From positions 1,612,110 to 1,676,109 of the forward strand of contig NZ_VTQH01000001.1 in assembly GCF_008763945.1 (NCBI RefSeq): a DNA stretch of 64,000 bases. Reading direction: 5' to 3'. Below, piece after piece: positions 10,697 to 19,487 of this stretch. Position 1 is the first letter of the stretch. Each line of letters opens with the position of its first letter. The notes below the pieces were generated by a model, which saw only the letters and a list, made by a program, of their open reading frames with translations, was not told the DNA's origin and searched no databases. The position numbers and the translations under genes are program-made. Origin of the DNA: Microbacterium testaceum StLB037 (GTDB lineage Bacteria; Actinomycetota; Actinomycetes; Actinomycetales; Microbacteriaceae).

Positions 10697-10703
10697 GATA
10701 CCC

Positions 10704-10709
10704 ACCCTA
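10704..10709 (-). promoter_or_regulatory. -10 box (TAGGGT), leaderless promoter of the BTAD regulator
   Basis: TAGGGT on the minus strand, seven bases, then GTG at 10696. It lies in a 153-bp divergent region shared with the large membrane protein gene. Confidence 0.55.
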
Positions 10710-10813
10710 GGCCGCGGGGTGCCGCGCTCCGGCGGGTTTCGCGCCCCGCTCCGGTCGCTCCGCCTGTGGAGGAGGGTCGTCGGTGGATAACCCGGCACAC
10801 CGCCCGCTCTTCG

Positions 10814-10819
10814 CTAGCC
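10814..10819 (+). promoter_or_regulatory. -10 box (TAGCCT) for the large membrane protein
   Basis: TAGCCT is followed by a leader of about 24 nt holding a GAGGGGG ribosome site before the ATG at 10850. Confidence 0.5.
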
Positions 10820-10849
10820 TGGATCGACGACCGACGCCGAGGGGGCACG

Positions 10850-13800
10850 ATGACGGAAGTCGACGGTGGGGCAGACCTGTCCGGACTCGCATGGCCGCCG
10901 GACCCGGGGGCACTCGTCGACACGTCGCGCTGCCCCTCGTGCTTCGCGACCATCACGGTCTCGCCGTGCGCCTCGTGCGGACTGGATCTCACCGACGCGC
11001 GCACCGCACACGTGCTCGCACTCTCGCAGCGGATCGTCGCCCTCGTCGACGAACGCGCCGACATCCTCTTTCGGGTGCACCGCGACGCCGAGGCCGCTGC
11101 CGCGACAGTTCTCGCAGAAGACGAGGGGATGCCGGACCCCCCGGCGCCCGAGCTCCACCCGGTGCTGCCGCGCCCGGTGTCGGCATCTCCGCCGGTGACG
11201 CCCCCTCCGACCGACGACGTCCCCGCGACGCCTGTGTCCTCGCCCGGCGCGGCCGCCGCCGTGCCCGCGGCTTCCGTCGACGTGGCGTTCGCGCCGCCGT
11301 CCGGGCCGGCGATTTCCCGGGGTCCGCTCGCCCCGGCGGAGGTGGTCGCGCCGGCGTCCGAGAGCGTGCCCCCGGTCGGGCCGTCCGCGTCCGTTCCGGC
11401 GGAGCCCTCGGCGCCGCGCCGCTCGAGCGTCCAGGTCTTCCTCCTGTCGGTCGGCGTGGTGCTTCTCGCCGTCGCGGCGGCCTTCTTCCTCACCGTCGCC
11501 TGGATCAGCGGCGGCCTCGTGCTGCGCTCCGTCATCATCGGGCTCGTCACCGCGGGGGTCATCGCCACCGCGTCGTTCCTGCGCCGACGCGGTCTCGGGG
11601 CCACGGCCGAGGGCATCGCTCTGCTCGGCATCGCCTTCGTCGCCCTCGACGTGTGGGCCGTCCGCGCCAATGATCTGGGCGGGGCGGCGAGCGTCGAACC
11701 GAGCGTCTACTGGGGCGCCACGACGGTGGCCGCGGGCGCCGCGTTCGTCGGCTGGGCGCGGCTGTCGCGCCTGCGCGCCCCGCTGTCGGCTGCGGTCGTG
11801 GCGCTCGCCGTCGGGCCCGCGATGCTGGTCGCCGGACTCTTCACGCACGATGCGGCCCTCGGCTGGTACGCCTGGGGGCTCGTCCTACTGCTCCTCGCGC
11901 TCGCGGCCCCGCTCGCACCGGCACTCGCGGGGCCTCCGCGTCCGCGGCTGACGATCGAGATCGCGGTCGTCCGGGGTGTGGCCGGTCTCGGTGCGATGGT
12001 CGCACTGACCGCCGCCCTGATCGTCGACCCGGGTTCCGCGGCGACCCCGGCGGTCTTCGGGGCCGTGCTCGCCGCCGTTCTCGCCCTGCACTCCTGGTCG
12101 TTCGCGCGCCGGGGGGACGCGGCTCTCGCCCCGACGGCCGCGGTGGCGGCGGTCCTCGTCCTCGGGGTGGGAGTCGCCGCCACGATGGTCCGTGCGGCCG
12201 ACGCCACCCTGTCGGTCACCGTGCCGGTGCTCGTCGCGTCCGCGCTCGCGCTCGCGCTCGACGTCGCCGCGAATCGGACGCGTCCCGGCCTCGGGCGGAC
12301 GACCGTGGTCGTCGCGTCCCTGGCAGCCGGGTGCGTCGCGGCCGTCGCGGCGATCCTCCCGCTGATCGGCGCTCTGGCGGCGTTCGGGAGGGTGCTTCAG
12401 CGGGCGGTCGGCGTCTTCGGTCGCTCGGCCGTCGAGATCGATGTCCCGGATGCCACCAGCACCTCCGCCGTGATCGCGCTCGCGGCCATCGTCGTTCTCG
12501 CCGTCGTCGTCTGGCACCGGTCGGGGTCGTGGGCTCAGCGTCGCACGCCGTGGCTCATCGCGGCAGCGGCCGTCGCCCTGCTCGCGGGCCCGCAGCTGAG
12601 AGTCGTGATCGTCGTGGTCGCGTGGTACCTCGCCCTGGCCGTCGTCGCCGTTCTCGTCCTGAGGCGCCGACGCGGCGACATCGCCCTCGCCGCCGTCGGA
12701 GGCTCCCTGGCCCTGGGCGCGGGGTGGCTGCTGTCGTTCTCCTCGCCGCTCGCGTGGGCGGTGGCGACCCTCGTGGTCGCAGGCGTCCTCGCCGCCGCGG
12801 CCGGAGCGCACCCGGGTCTGCGGGTGCCGTCGACGGCCGGGGTCGTGGTGTTCGTCTCGGGGAGCGCCGCGCTCGCGCCCGGGGCTTTGCGCGCGGGCGC
12901 CAATCTCACCGTCGTCGGAGCCACCGCGCTGACGGTTCCTCTCGCGGTGGCATCCCTGTGTCTTCTCCTCATCGTCGCCGCCGTGTCTCGACGGCTGGGC
13001 CTCGATGACGGGCAGCGAAGCGCCGGGGCGGTCGCCGCCCTGGCGGTGATCGTGGTGGCCGCGGTCCCTGCCCTCTGGTTCCGTGCGGGTGCCGCGACCG
13101 ACGTCTGGATGCTCGCGGCGGCGCTGGTCTCGGCCGGCGCGTCGACTGTCGTGCTCACTCCGCGGTACCGGTCGTGGCGTGTCGCCCGACCCTTCGCGGC
13201 GGTCATGGCACCGCTGCTCGTGGCGGGGGCGGCCGGTGCCGTGCTCCGGCTGATCGATGCTGCGCCGGAGGTGACGGCACCCGTCTTCGCTGCGGTCGCT
13301 CTGGTCGTCGCGGCGCTTGCGCTCCGCCTTCTCGGTGTCGACCCGTCCATCCGGGCCTGCGTCGACGCGGGTACGGCGCTCGTGGCGGCACTGGCCGTCA
13401 CCGTCCCGTCGCAGGGCGACCGGTGGGTCCCCCTTCTCGTCGTGGCCGTCACGGTCGTTCTGTGGGCGAGCGACACCGACGGTCTCTTCCGCTCGAGCAG
13501 TCCGCGCCGGCACCTCATCTGGCTCGCGCTCGTGATGGGCACCCTCGCCCTGTGGACGCGCCTGTTCTGGCAGCAGACCGACACGGTCGAGCTCTTCACC
13601 GTGCCGGTGGGTGTCGCGCTGCTCGCCATCGCTGCGGGACACGAGCGGGCTCGGCGCACGGTCGAGGGGCGTTCCGCCGCCGTTCCGGCGGTGATCGCTG
13701 CGGCGGGGGTCACCGTCGCGCTCGCGGCCTCCGCCCTGTCCGCTTCCGACGACCTCGTGCGCGTCGTCGTGGTCGCCGTGGTGTCGGTCGCCGTGCTCGT

Positions 13801-15328
13801 GACGGGGGCGTGGGTGCGCCCCTCGCGGACTCCCGACGAACTCCCCGTCGCCGTCGCCGCGGCCGGTGCCCTGTCGCTCGTGCTGCTCACGGCGGCGCGG
13901 CTCGTCCACGGCGCGAGGCAGGGCGGCGTCGGTGTCGCCGATCTCGTCGTGGTGGTCTCCGCTGTCGCGATCGGAGCGGCTGCGCTCGGCGTCGCTCGAC
14001 GGCGGGCGGCCTGGGGGCCGGCGGCGGCGCGCACCTCCGTCATCGGTGCCACCGCGCTCCTCGCGCTCGGTTCGACCGTGCTCGTCGCCGCTGACGGGGG
14101 TCCGATCGTGCGCATGGTGGCCGCGATCGTCGTCCTCGGCGCGCTGGGCGTCGCCGCCCTCCGCGGGCATCACACCCTGCTCGAGACCCCGTTCGCGATC
14201 ACCGCGCTTTCGGGAGCGGGCCTGGTCGCCGTCGTGGGAGTCGGTGCGGACGTCCGTCCCGTCGAGTGGGCCACCGTGCCGCTCGCGCTCGTGCTCATCG
14301 CCGCCTCGATCCTCGACCGCCGCCGCCCGGGCGCGAAAGCGTCGGTTCTCTTCGCCGCCGGCGGTCTCGCGGTGGGACTCCTGCCCTCGGCGGTGCTCGC
14401 CGATGCGTCGCTGCCGCGGGCTCTCGCCGTCACGGTCGCGGCGATCTCTGCGCTGGTGGTCGCCGCGGTTCTGCTGAGGGGCTCGCTCGCCCCCCTGGTG
14501 GTACCCGTCACCGTGGTCGCGTCCGTGGGGCTGGTCGTCGCCGCGTCGCTGCGCGCCCTGCACGAGCTGACCACCGGACTCTTCGACGTCTGGATGCTCG
14601 CGGCGACGCTCCCGCCGGCGGCCGTCGCGGTGATCCTCCGTCTGCGGCGCGCGGACACCGCGCGGTGGGTGCCGACCTCTCTCGCGATCGTCGCCCCCGC
14701 GGTCGCCGTGGTGCTTGCCGGTGCCCGGCTCTCGGCGACCGGCGAAGGTCCGCTGCGTCTGATCGTGACGCTCGTCGCCGTCATCGGCTTCGGGCTGTGG
14801 TGGCAGCGCCCGGTCGTGTTCTGGGCCGCGGTCGGTCTCGCATCCGCGCTCGCGCTGGTGGCGATCGTGATCGGCAGCGCCGACCCCGTCGAGGCGGCGA
14901 CGGTGCCCGTCGCGGCGGGGCTGCTGGCCCACGGCATCCGGGCTCTCCGCCGGCGTCCCGAGCTGCGCACGTGGCCGGCGCTGGGCCTCGCTCTGACCCT
15001 GCTCCTCGTACCGTCTGTGCTGTTCGACTTCTCCGGGGGCAACGCGCTGTGGCGTGTCATCGCGCTCGGAGTCGTCGCTCTCACCACGCTCCTGGTCGGG
15101 GTGCGGTGGCGCTGGCAGGCGCCGGTGCTTCTGGGAGGCGTGGTGCTTCTCGTCCACGCCGTCGCCCAGCTCTGGCCGTGGATCGCATCGCTCTACGAGA
15201 GCGCGTCCGGCCTCTGGTGGCTGTGGCTCGGAATCGCGGGGGTGCTCCTCATCGTGATCGCGGCGACCTACGAACGGCGCATCCGTGAGGTGAGGGCGGT
15301 AGCGCTGGCGATCCGCGCGCTGCGCTGA
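10850..15328 (+). CDS. giant polytopic membrane protein with N-terminal zinc ribbon (SCO7613-like)
   Basis: A protein of 1,492 aa. A zinc-ribbon-like knuckle has Cys28, Cys31, Cys40 and Cys43. It is followed by a short helical region and a Pro/Ala-rich linker (about 110-195). The remaining 1,300 residues are an almost unbroken run of hydrophobic segments, by eye more than thirty, with short Arg-rich loops. It resembles the large actinobacterial membrane proteins named after SCO7613; function unknown. The frame stays open far upstream of 10850, but the ATG with GAGGGGG and the -10 box fix the start. Composition is extreme (Ala, Val, Leu), and GGATGCC motifs are sparse here. Confidence 0.85.
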   Translation: MTEVDGGADLSGLAWPPDPGALVDTSRCPSCFATITVSPCASCGLDLTDARTAHVLALSQRIVALVDERADILFRVHRDAEAAAATVLAEDEGMPDPPAPELHPVLPRPVSASPPVTPPPTDDVPATPVSSPGAAAAVPAASVDVAFAPPSGPAISRGPLAPAEVVAPASESVPPVGPSASVPAEPSAPRRSSVQVFLLSVGVVLLAVAAAFFLTVAWISGGLVLRSVIIGLVTAGVIATASFLRRRGLGATAEGIALLGIAFVALDVWAVRANDLGGAASVEPSVYWGATTVAAGAAFVGWARLSRLRAPLSAAVVALAVGPAMLVAGLFTHDAALGWYAWGLVLLLLALAAPLAPALAGPPRPRLTIEIAVVRGVAGLGAMVALTAALIVDPGSAATPAVFGAVLAAVLALHSWSFARRGDAALAPTAAVAAVLVLGVGVAATMVRAADATLSVTVPVLVASALALALDVAANRTRPGLGRTTVVVASLAAGCVAAVAAILPLIGALAAFGRVLQRAVGVFGRSAVEIDVPDATSTSAVIALAAIVVLAVVVWHRSGSWAQRRTPWLIAAAAVALLAGPQLRVVIVVVAWYLALAVVAVLVLRRRRGDIALAAVGGSLALGAGWLLSFSSPLAWAVATLVVAGVLAAAAGAHPGLRVPSTAGVVVFVSGSAALAPGALRAGANLTVVGATALTVPLAVASLCLLLIVAAVSRRLGLDDGQRSAGAVAALAVIVVAAVPALWFRAGAATDVWMLAAALVSAGASTVVLTPRYRSWRVARPFAAVMAPLLVAGAAGAVLRLIDAAPEVTAPVFAAVALVVAALALRLLGVDPSIRACVDAGTALVAALAVTVPSQGDRWVPLLVVAVTVVLWASDTDGLFRSSSPRRHLIWLALVMGTLALWTRLFWQQTDTVELFTVPVGVALLAIAAGHERARRTVEGRSAAVPAVIAAAGVTVALAASALSASDDLVRVVVVAVVSVAVLVTGAWVRPSRTPDELPVAVAAAGALSLVLLTAARLVHGARQGGVGVADLVVVVSAVAIGAAALGVARRRAAWGPAAARTSVIGATALLALGSTVLVAADGGPIVRMVAAIVVLGALGVAALRGHHTLLETPFAITALSGAGLVAVVGVGADVRPVEWATVPLALVLIAASILDRRRPGAKASVLFAAGGLAVGLLPSAVLADASLPRALAVTVAAISALVVAAVLLRGSLAPLVVPVTVVASVGLVVAASLRALHELTTGLFDVWMLAATLPPAAVAVILRLRRADTARWVPTSLAIVAPAVAVVLAGARLSATGEGPLRLIVTLVAVIGFGLWWQRPVVFWAAVGLASALALVAIVIGSADPVEAATVPVAAGLLAHGIRALRRRPELRTWPALGLALTLLLVPSVLFDFSGGNALWRVIALGVVALTTLLVGVRWRWQAPVLLGGVVLLVHAVAQLWPWIASLYESASGLWWLWLGIAGVLLIVIAATYERRIREVRAVALAIRALR

Positions 15329-15333
15329 GGCGC

Positions 15334-15375
15334 GCGCTGCGCGGGGGCGTGCGCTGCGCGGGGGCGTGCGCTGCA
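15334..15375. repeat. 17-bp tandem repeat just after the giant gene
   Basis: GCGCTGCGCGGGGGCGT occurs twice in tandem (15334-15350, 15351-15367) and is followed by a partial third copy. It starts 6 bp after the stop of the giant membrane protein gene. Confidence 0.8.
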
Positions 15376-15388
15376 CCTACGGCGCCCC

Positions 15389-15492
15389 GCCCGGAGCCAG
15401 CCCGCGGTCGTACTCGCCCGAAGCCAGCCCGCGGTCGTACGCGCCCGAAGCTAGCCCGTGCGCGCCCCGCCCAGAGCCTGCCCGATCGCGCC
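15389..15492. repeat. 27-bp degenerate tandem repeat, four copies
   Basis: Units start at 15389, 15416, 15443 and 15469 with GCCCGGAGCC, GCCCGAAGCC, GCCCGAAGCT and GCCCAGAGCC. The first two are nearly identical over 27 bp, and the last two are diverged or shortened. The array lies between two convergent genes. An open frame crosses it, but I see no start site or coding bias to support a gene. Confidence 0.75.
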
Positions 15493-15509
15493 CCCGGACC
15501 AGCCGGGCC

Positions 15510-15947
15510 TCAGATGAGCGGGCCGTGCGCGGCGAGGGGAGTACTCGCCGACGGCGTCCGCCAGTTCGAGCGGCAGAGCACGACGAGGATCGCGGTGATC
15601 GCCACGGCGTAGATCGCGACGGCGATCCCACCGGGGGCGCCCAGCACCGTGCAGGCGGGGAACACGAGCATGAAGCCGCCGACCAGCAGCGAGACGAGGA
15701 CCAGTGCGCGATCGATGGAGGCACCCCGTTCGGTCTGCGCACCCCGGCGGGCGAGGAGGAACGAACGGATCGCCACCACGGCGAAGAGCACGGCGACGAT
15801 CAGATTGCCCGGCAGGGCGATGAATGCAGCACCGACCGAGGCGACCCACACGTCGAGGGCGACGAGAAGCATCACGAGCGTCGTGGGGACGAGGACGGCG
15901 GCGACGACGCCCCGCCAGAGGGCGGAGCGGGTGATCGCACTTTTCAC
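15510..15947 (-). CDS. small four-helix membrane protein
   Basis: A 145-aa protein with four hydrophobic segments (about residues 12-32, 40-62, 80-100, 105-127) and a basic loop between segments 2 and 3. No family recognised. It starts with GTG at 15947. A GATAAT box, whose TAA is also the stop codon of the upstream glycosylase gene, ends 7 nt before that GTG, so it may be a leaderless gene with its promoter inside the preceding coding end. Confidence 0.65.
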   Translation of the reverse strand: MKSAITRSALWRGVVAAVLVPTTLVMLLVALDVWVASVGAAFIALPGNLIVAVLFAVVAIRSFLLARRGAQTERGASIDRALVLVSLLVGGFMLVFPACTVLGAPGGIAVAIYAVAITAILVVLCRSNWRTPSASTPLAAHGPLI

Positions 15948-15955
15948 GGGAGCGA

Positions 15956-16531
15956 TTATCGCGCGGCCGCTTTCGCGGCCGCTTTCGCGGCGCGCTTGTG
16001 CTCACGCACTTTGGTGAGCGACTCCGGGCTCACGATGTCGGCGACCGAGCGGAACGATCCCTCCTCGCCGTAGGGCGCGGAGGCCTCGCGCCACCCAGCG
16101 CCATCGAAGCCGCACTGCTTACCGAGCAGGGCCAGGAAGATCTTCGCCTTCTGCTCGCCGAAGCCCGGCAGAGCCTTGAGCCGCTTGAGCACGGTCTTGC
16201 CGTCGGGCTCGTCGCGCGTCCACAGGTTCTCGGCCCGGCCGTCCCAGTCCTGCTCGATCGCGGCACAGAGCGCCTGCACCCGCCCCGCCATCGACCCCGG
16301 GTAGCGGTGCACCGCGGGGGACTGCGAGAACGCGGCGGCGAAGTCGTCGGGGTCCTGGTGCGCGATCGCGCCGGCATCCATCGATCCCGTCCGCTCCTGG
16401 ATCTTCAGGGGCCCCGCGAACGCGGTCTCCATCGCGACCTGCTGGTCGAGCAGCATGCCGATCAGCAGAGCGAGCGGGTTGCTCGACAGCAGCTCGTCGG
16501 CGGCGGGGTCGTCGGTGATGCGCAGGCTCAT
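15956..16531 (-). CDS. HhH-GPD-type base-excision DNA repair protein
   Basis: A 191-aa protein of the helix-hairpin-helix DNA glycosylase superfamily, acting on damaged bases. The N-terminal part has the ALLIGMLLDQQVAMETAF helix seen in actinobacterial members. The hairpin is LKALPGFGEQKAKIFLALLG around 120-140. The iron-sulfur cysteines of the EndoIII type are absent. It ends in a lysine/alanine tail (AAKAAAKAAAR) encoded by a short repeated DNA unit, which may add non-specific DNA affinity. The ATG at 16531 fits the family start. Confidence 0.82.
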   Translation of the reverse strand: MSLRITDDPAADELLSSNPLALLIGMLLDQQVAMETAFAGPLKIQERTGSMDAGAIAHQDPDDFAAAFSQSPAVHRYPGSMAGRVQALCAAIEQDWDGRAENLWTRDEPDGKTVLKRLKALPGFGEQKAKIFLALLGKQCGFDGAGWREASAPYGEEGSFRSVADIVSPESLTKVREHKRAAKAAAKAAAR

Positions 16532-16568
16532 GCGTCCATTCTCGCGCCCTGGCCCACCCGTCCGCACC

Positions 16569-16633
16569 GAGACTGCATCCCGCTGACGAACCGGCGTCAC
16601 CCTGCCGCGGGGATGTCAGCGAGATGCAGTCTC
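16569..16633. repeat. 65-nt intergenic hairpin
   Basis: GAGACTGCATCCCGCTGAC (16569-16587) is the inverted complement of 16615-16633 with one mismatch that is a G-U pair in RNA. The stem is 19 bp and the loop 27 nt. It sits in the 166-bp space upstream of the glycosylase gene and downstream of the small gene ending at 16698. No T-tract follows, so it is not a plain terminator. Next to it, a Pro-codon-like GC-rich stretch is present twice (about 16637 and 16676). Confidence 0.8.
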
Positions 16634-16697
16634 GCGCTCCCCGCCGCCCCACGGCCCAGCGGCCGTCACGCCCAGCCGCCCCACGGCCCAGCCGCCC

Positions 16698-16988
16698 TCA
16701 CCCCCCGGCGGCGATCCACTTTCGCGCGAAGGACACGGCATCCATCGATCCGAGGTCGGCGGTGACCTCCGAGATCTGCTTCTCGAAGTGCGAGACGCTG
16801 CCCGGCTTGAGCCGCGTGACGAGCGATCCGTCGACCCGACGGATCACCGTTTCCGACACCGATGGAGCGTCCTCCTCCATCTGCAGGAGTCCCATGACGA
16901 GCGTCGCCGCCCACCGCGGGGCGTTGCCGCGCCGATGTTCCCCCGCGACGACATAGACCTCGGATGCCGATGTACTCACGGCATCCAT
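16698..16988 (-). CDS. conserved hypothetical protein, 96 aa
   Basis: A small soluble protein with an ATLVMGLLQMEEDAPSVSE core and a tryptophan near the C terminus (ARKWIAAGG). No motif known to me. Two in-frame starts are possible, ATG at 16988 and GTG at 16979, separated by GATGCC. The AGG purine stretch before 16988 would serve the GTG better. A GGATGCC/GGCATCC inverted pair (8-bp arms) lies across the start region. It precedes hemA by about 30 nt less than a terminator would need in the opposite sense, that is, hemA (also minus) lies upstream of it and they may be co-transcribed. Confidence 0.6.
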   Translation of the reverse strand: MDAVSTSASEVYVVAGEHRRGNAPRWAATLVMGLLQMEEDAPSVSETVIRRVDGSLVTRLKPGSVSHFEKQISEVTADLGSMDAVSFARKWIAAGG

Positions 16989-17017
16989 CCTGCCCGAGGG
17001 TCGGGAAGGGAGCGGGG

Positions 17018-18349
17018 TCAGCCCGCGTCGGCGATGTCGCGGCGTGCGGCGGCAGCGGGGTCGGCGACCTCGATGCCGAACAGCGCCGACAGAGCATCGA
17101 TGTACTCGTCGGCGCGGCCGGTCTCGGCGAGCTCGTGCGCGCGCGTGGTCGGGGTGTGCAGCAGAACGCCGACGAGGTGGCGCAGCGCCTGCTCGGTCTG
17201 TCCGCCCTCGTCGCCGCGGGCGCGCACGCGGGCGACCTCGGCGTCGAGCACACCGAAGACGTGGGCGCGCAGGGCCACGACGGCCGGGGTGATGTTCTTG
17301 CGCTCGCCGACGGAGGTGAAGCGGCGGGCGGCGTCGCGCACGAGATCGCGCGCGGCGTCGGTGGCCTGCAGTTCTTCGAGGGGCGCGTGCAGGCGGATCG
17401 TCTCGAGGTCGAGCAGGTCGACGCCCGGCACGGTGGCGACGTCGGGGTCGACGTTGCGCGGCAGACCCAGGTCGATGACGAGGCGGCGCGCGGTGTGGTC
17501 GACGGGGCAGACTCCTGCGGCGTCGTCGACGGCCGTCTCGTACGCGCCCCGGCCCGCGGCGAACGTCGCCGCGCTGAGCACGTGGTTCTCGCTGGTCGTG
17601 CAGGTGATGACGAGGTCGGCGTGGGCGACGGCGCGCGGGTAGGTCTCGGCCGAGACCGCCCGCAGCCCGTGCTTGAGCGCGAACTTGGCGGCGCGACCCG
17701 AGGGCGAGTACACCGAGACGTCTTCGGCGCCCTGGTCGCGCAGGGCGGCGACCGTGGCCGCGGCGTAGGCGCCGGTGCCGACCAGCAGCACGCGCTGGGT
17801 CGACCAGTCGGCGATGCGGCTGTCGGCGAGCTCGAGACCGAGGCGCACGAGCGAGCGCCCGGCGCGGCCGATCGCGGTGGAGTTCTTCACGCCGCGCTGG
17901 GCCTCGGAGGCGCGCTGGAACAGACGCTCGAGCTCGGCGGAGGTGGTGCCGAGCTGACGGGATTCATTGAGCGCGCGGCGCACCTGGCCGGCGATCTCGC
18001 CCTCGCCGACGACGACGGATTCGAGACCGGATGCCACCGAGAACAGGTGCTCGGCGACGTCGCTGCCGCCGAGGACGGTGTACGAGCCCTCGAGGTCGCT
18101 GGCGGGGACCCCGGTGGCGGACTCGATCGCGGCGAGAGTGGCCTCGATGCCCAGGGCGACCGCGGCGGTGACGGGCTCGTCCATGTCGACGTAGGCCTCG
18201 AAGCGATTGCAGGTCGCCACGACGACGGCGCCCTGGACGCACTCGTCGTGCTCGGCGATCAAGGGGGCGACCGGTGTCGCGGGTACGCTGAGCCGCTCGA
18301 GGAGATCGAAGGACGCGGTCTTGTGACTCGCGCTGACGCACAGCAGCAC
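17018..18349 (-). CDS. hemA: glutamyl-tRNA reductase
   Basis: First committed enzyme of C5-pathway tetrapyrrole synthesis, reducing Glu-tRNA to glutamate-1-semialdehyde. The catalytic Cys is in ATCNRFE, near residue 47. [14 protein letters not shown] and [14 protein letters not shown] (NADPH fold, about 185) follow, with [10 protein letters not shown] and a C-terminal dimerisation helix. An ATG at 18355 gives 445 aa. A TAGAAT box abuts that ATG and lies 6 nt before the in-frame GTG at 18349, so a leaderless 443-aa form starting [11 protein letters not shown], like other HemA N termini, is more likely. It is divergent from hemE. Confidence 0.96.
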   Translation of the reverse strand: MLLCVSASHKTASFDLLERLSVPATPVAPLIAEHDECVQGAVVVATCNRFEAYVDMDEPVTAAVALGIEATLAAIESATGVPASDLEGSYTVLGGSDVAEHLFSVASGLESVVVGEGEIAGQVRRALNESRQLGTTSAELERLFQRASEAQRGVKNSTAIGRAGRSLVRLGLELADSRIADWSTQRVLLVGTGAYAAATVAALRDQGAEDVSVYSPSGRAAKFALKHGLRAVSAETYPRAVAHADLVITCTTSENHVLSAATFAAGRGAYETAVDDAAGVCPVDHTARRLVIDLGLPRNVDPDVATVPGVDLLDLETIRLHAPLEELQATDAARDLVRDAARRFTSVGERKNITPAVVALRAHVFGVLDAEVARVRARGDEGGQTEQALRHLVGVLLHTPTTRAHELAETGRADEYIDALSALFGIEVADPAAAARRDIADAG

Positions 18350-18449
18350 GTCCATATTCTACGCCCGGCTTCCCCGGGGTGTTCCGGGCGGCCTCTCGAC
18401 GTCAAGGCATCCCCGTGGTTCTCCAGGGACGAATGGAAGGATGGATGCC

Positions 18450-19487
18450 ATGGCCTCCCTCGACGCGCCCCTGCTCCGTGCCCTCCGCGGCGATCGCCCC
18501 GAGCGGCAGCCGGTGTGGTTCATGCGCCAGGCGGGGCGCTCGCTGCCCGAGTACCGCGAGCTCCGCGTCGGCACCCGCATGCTCGACGCGTGTCTGACCC
18601 CCGACCTCGCGGCGGAGATCACGCTCCAGCCGATCCGTCGGCACCGGGTGGATGCCGCGATCTTCTTCAGTGACATCGTGGTGCCCCTGCGCCTGGCCGG
18701 TGTCGACGTGGTGATCGAGCCCGGTCGCGGGCCGGTCTTCGCCGATCCGGTGCGCACGGCCGACGACGTCGCGCGGATCACGGCGATCGACCCCGACGAG
18801 GTCGCCGCGGCGGCCGAGCCGGTGCGCGAGGCCGCCCGCCGCGTGACCGCCGAGCTCGACGACGCCGTCCCCCTCATCGGCTTCGCCGGTGCGCCCTTCA
18901 CCCTCGCGGCGTATCTCGTCGAGGGCGGCCCGAGCAAAGAGCACCTGCGGGCTCGCGGCATGATGCACGCCGACCCGGAGTCGTGGCACCGCCTCGCCGG
19001 GTGGCTCTCGAAGGTCTCGCGCGCCTTCCTCGACGCGCAGATCGACGGCGGAGCCCAGGCCGTGCAGCTCTTCGACTCGTGGGCCGGTTCGCTCTCGCCC
19101 GCGACGTTCCGCGAGTTCATCGCCCCGCACTCTCATGCCGCCCTCGAGGGCATCGAGGTGCCCCGCATCCACTTCGGCGTGGGCACGGGCGCGTTCCTCG
19201 ACGACATGCGCCTGGGCGGCCTCGCCGACGCGGTGGGCGTCGACTGGCGCATGCCGCTCGATGAGGCCGCTGCGCTCGTCGGCCCCGACGTCACGCTGCA
19301 GGGCAACCTCGACCCGGCTCTGCTGGGCGCTCCGTGGCCGGTGCTCTCCGCCCACGTCGACGACGTGCTCGCGCGGGGCCGCGCGGCGCGCGCGCACATC
19401 CTCAACCTCGGTCACGGCGTGCCGCCCGACACCGACCCCGACGTGCTGACCCGCATCGTCGCCCGCGCCCACGGCGAGGACGCGTGA
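18450..19487 (+). CDS. hemE: uroporphyrinogen decarboxylase
   Basis: Converts uroporphyrinogen III to coproporphyrinogen III. The 345-aa protein has the N-terminal family signature [15 protein letters not shown], the catalytic Asp in FFSDIV, the conserved [11 protein letters not shown], and a C-terminal [13 protein letters not shown]. Two in-frame ATGs exist at 18441 and 18450; AGGA is spaced properly for the second one. First gene of the hemE-cgoX pair, with a 4-bp GTGA overlap to the next gene. Confidence 0.97.
   Translation: MASLDAPLLRALRGDRPERQPVWFMRQAGRSLPEYRELRVGTRMLDACLTPDLAAEITLQPIRRHRVDAAIFFSDIVVPLRLAGVDVVIEPGRGPVFADPVRTADDVARITAIDPDEVAAAAEPVREAARRVTAELDDAVPLIGFAGAPFTLAAYLVEGGPSKEHLRARGMMHADPESWHRLAGWLSKVSRAFLDAQIDGGAQAVQLFDSWAGSLSPATFREFIAPHSHAALEGIEVPRIHFGVGTGAFLDDMRLGGLADAVGVDWRMPLDEAAALVGPDVTLQGNLDPALLGAPWPVLSAHVDDVLARGRAARAHILNLGHGVPPDTDPDVLTRIVARAHGEDA

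Noticed and set aside
7532..15328. A single 2,598-residue open frame
   Set aside because: Only 10850-15328 is real; the part before 10850 is antisense to the BTAD regulator and has Arg/Gly-rich shadow composition.
11885..15376. Long minus-strand frame opposite the giant membrane protein
   Set aside because: Composition (Arg, Asp, Gly, His) is that expected for the complement of high-GC hydrophobic coding; no start signal or motif.
15389..15492. CRISPR array
   Set aside because: Units are contiguous without unique spacers and no cas genes are present.
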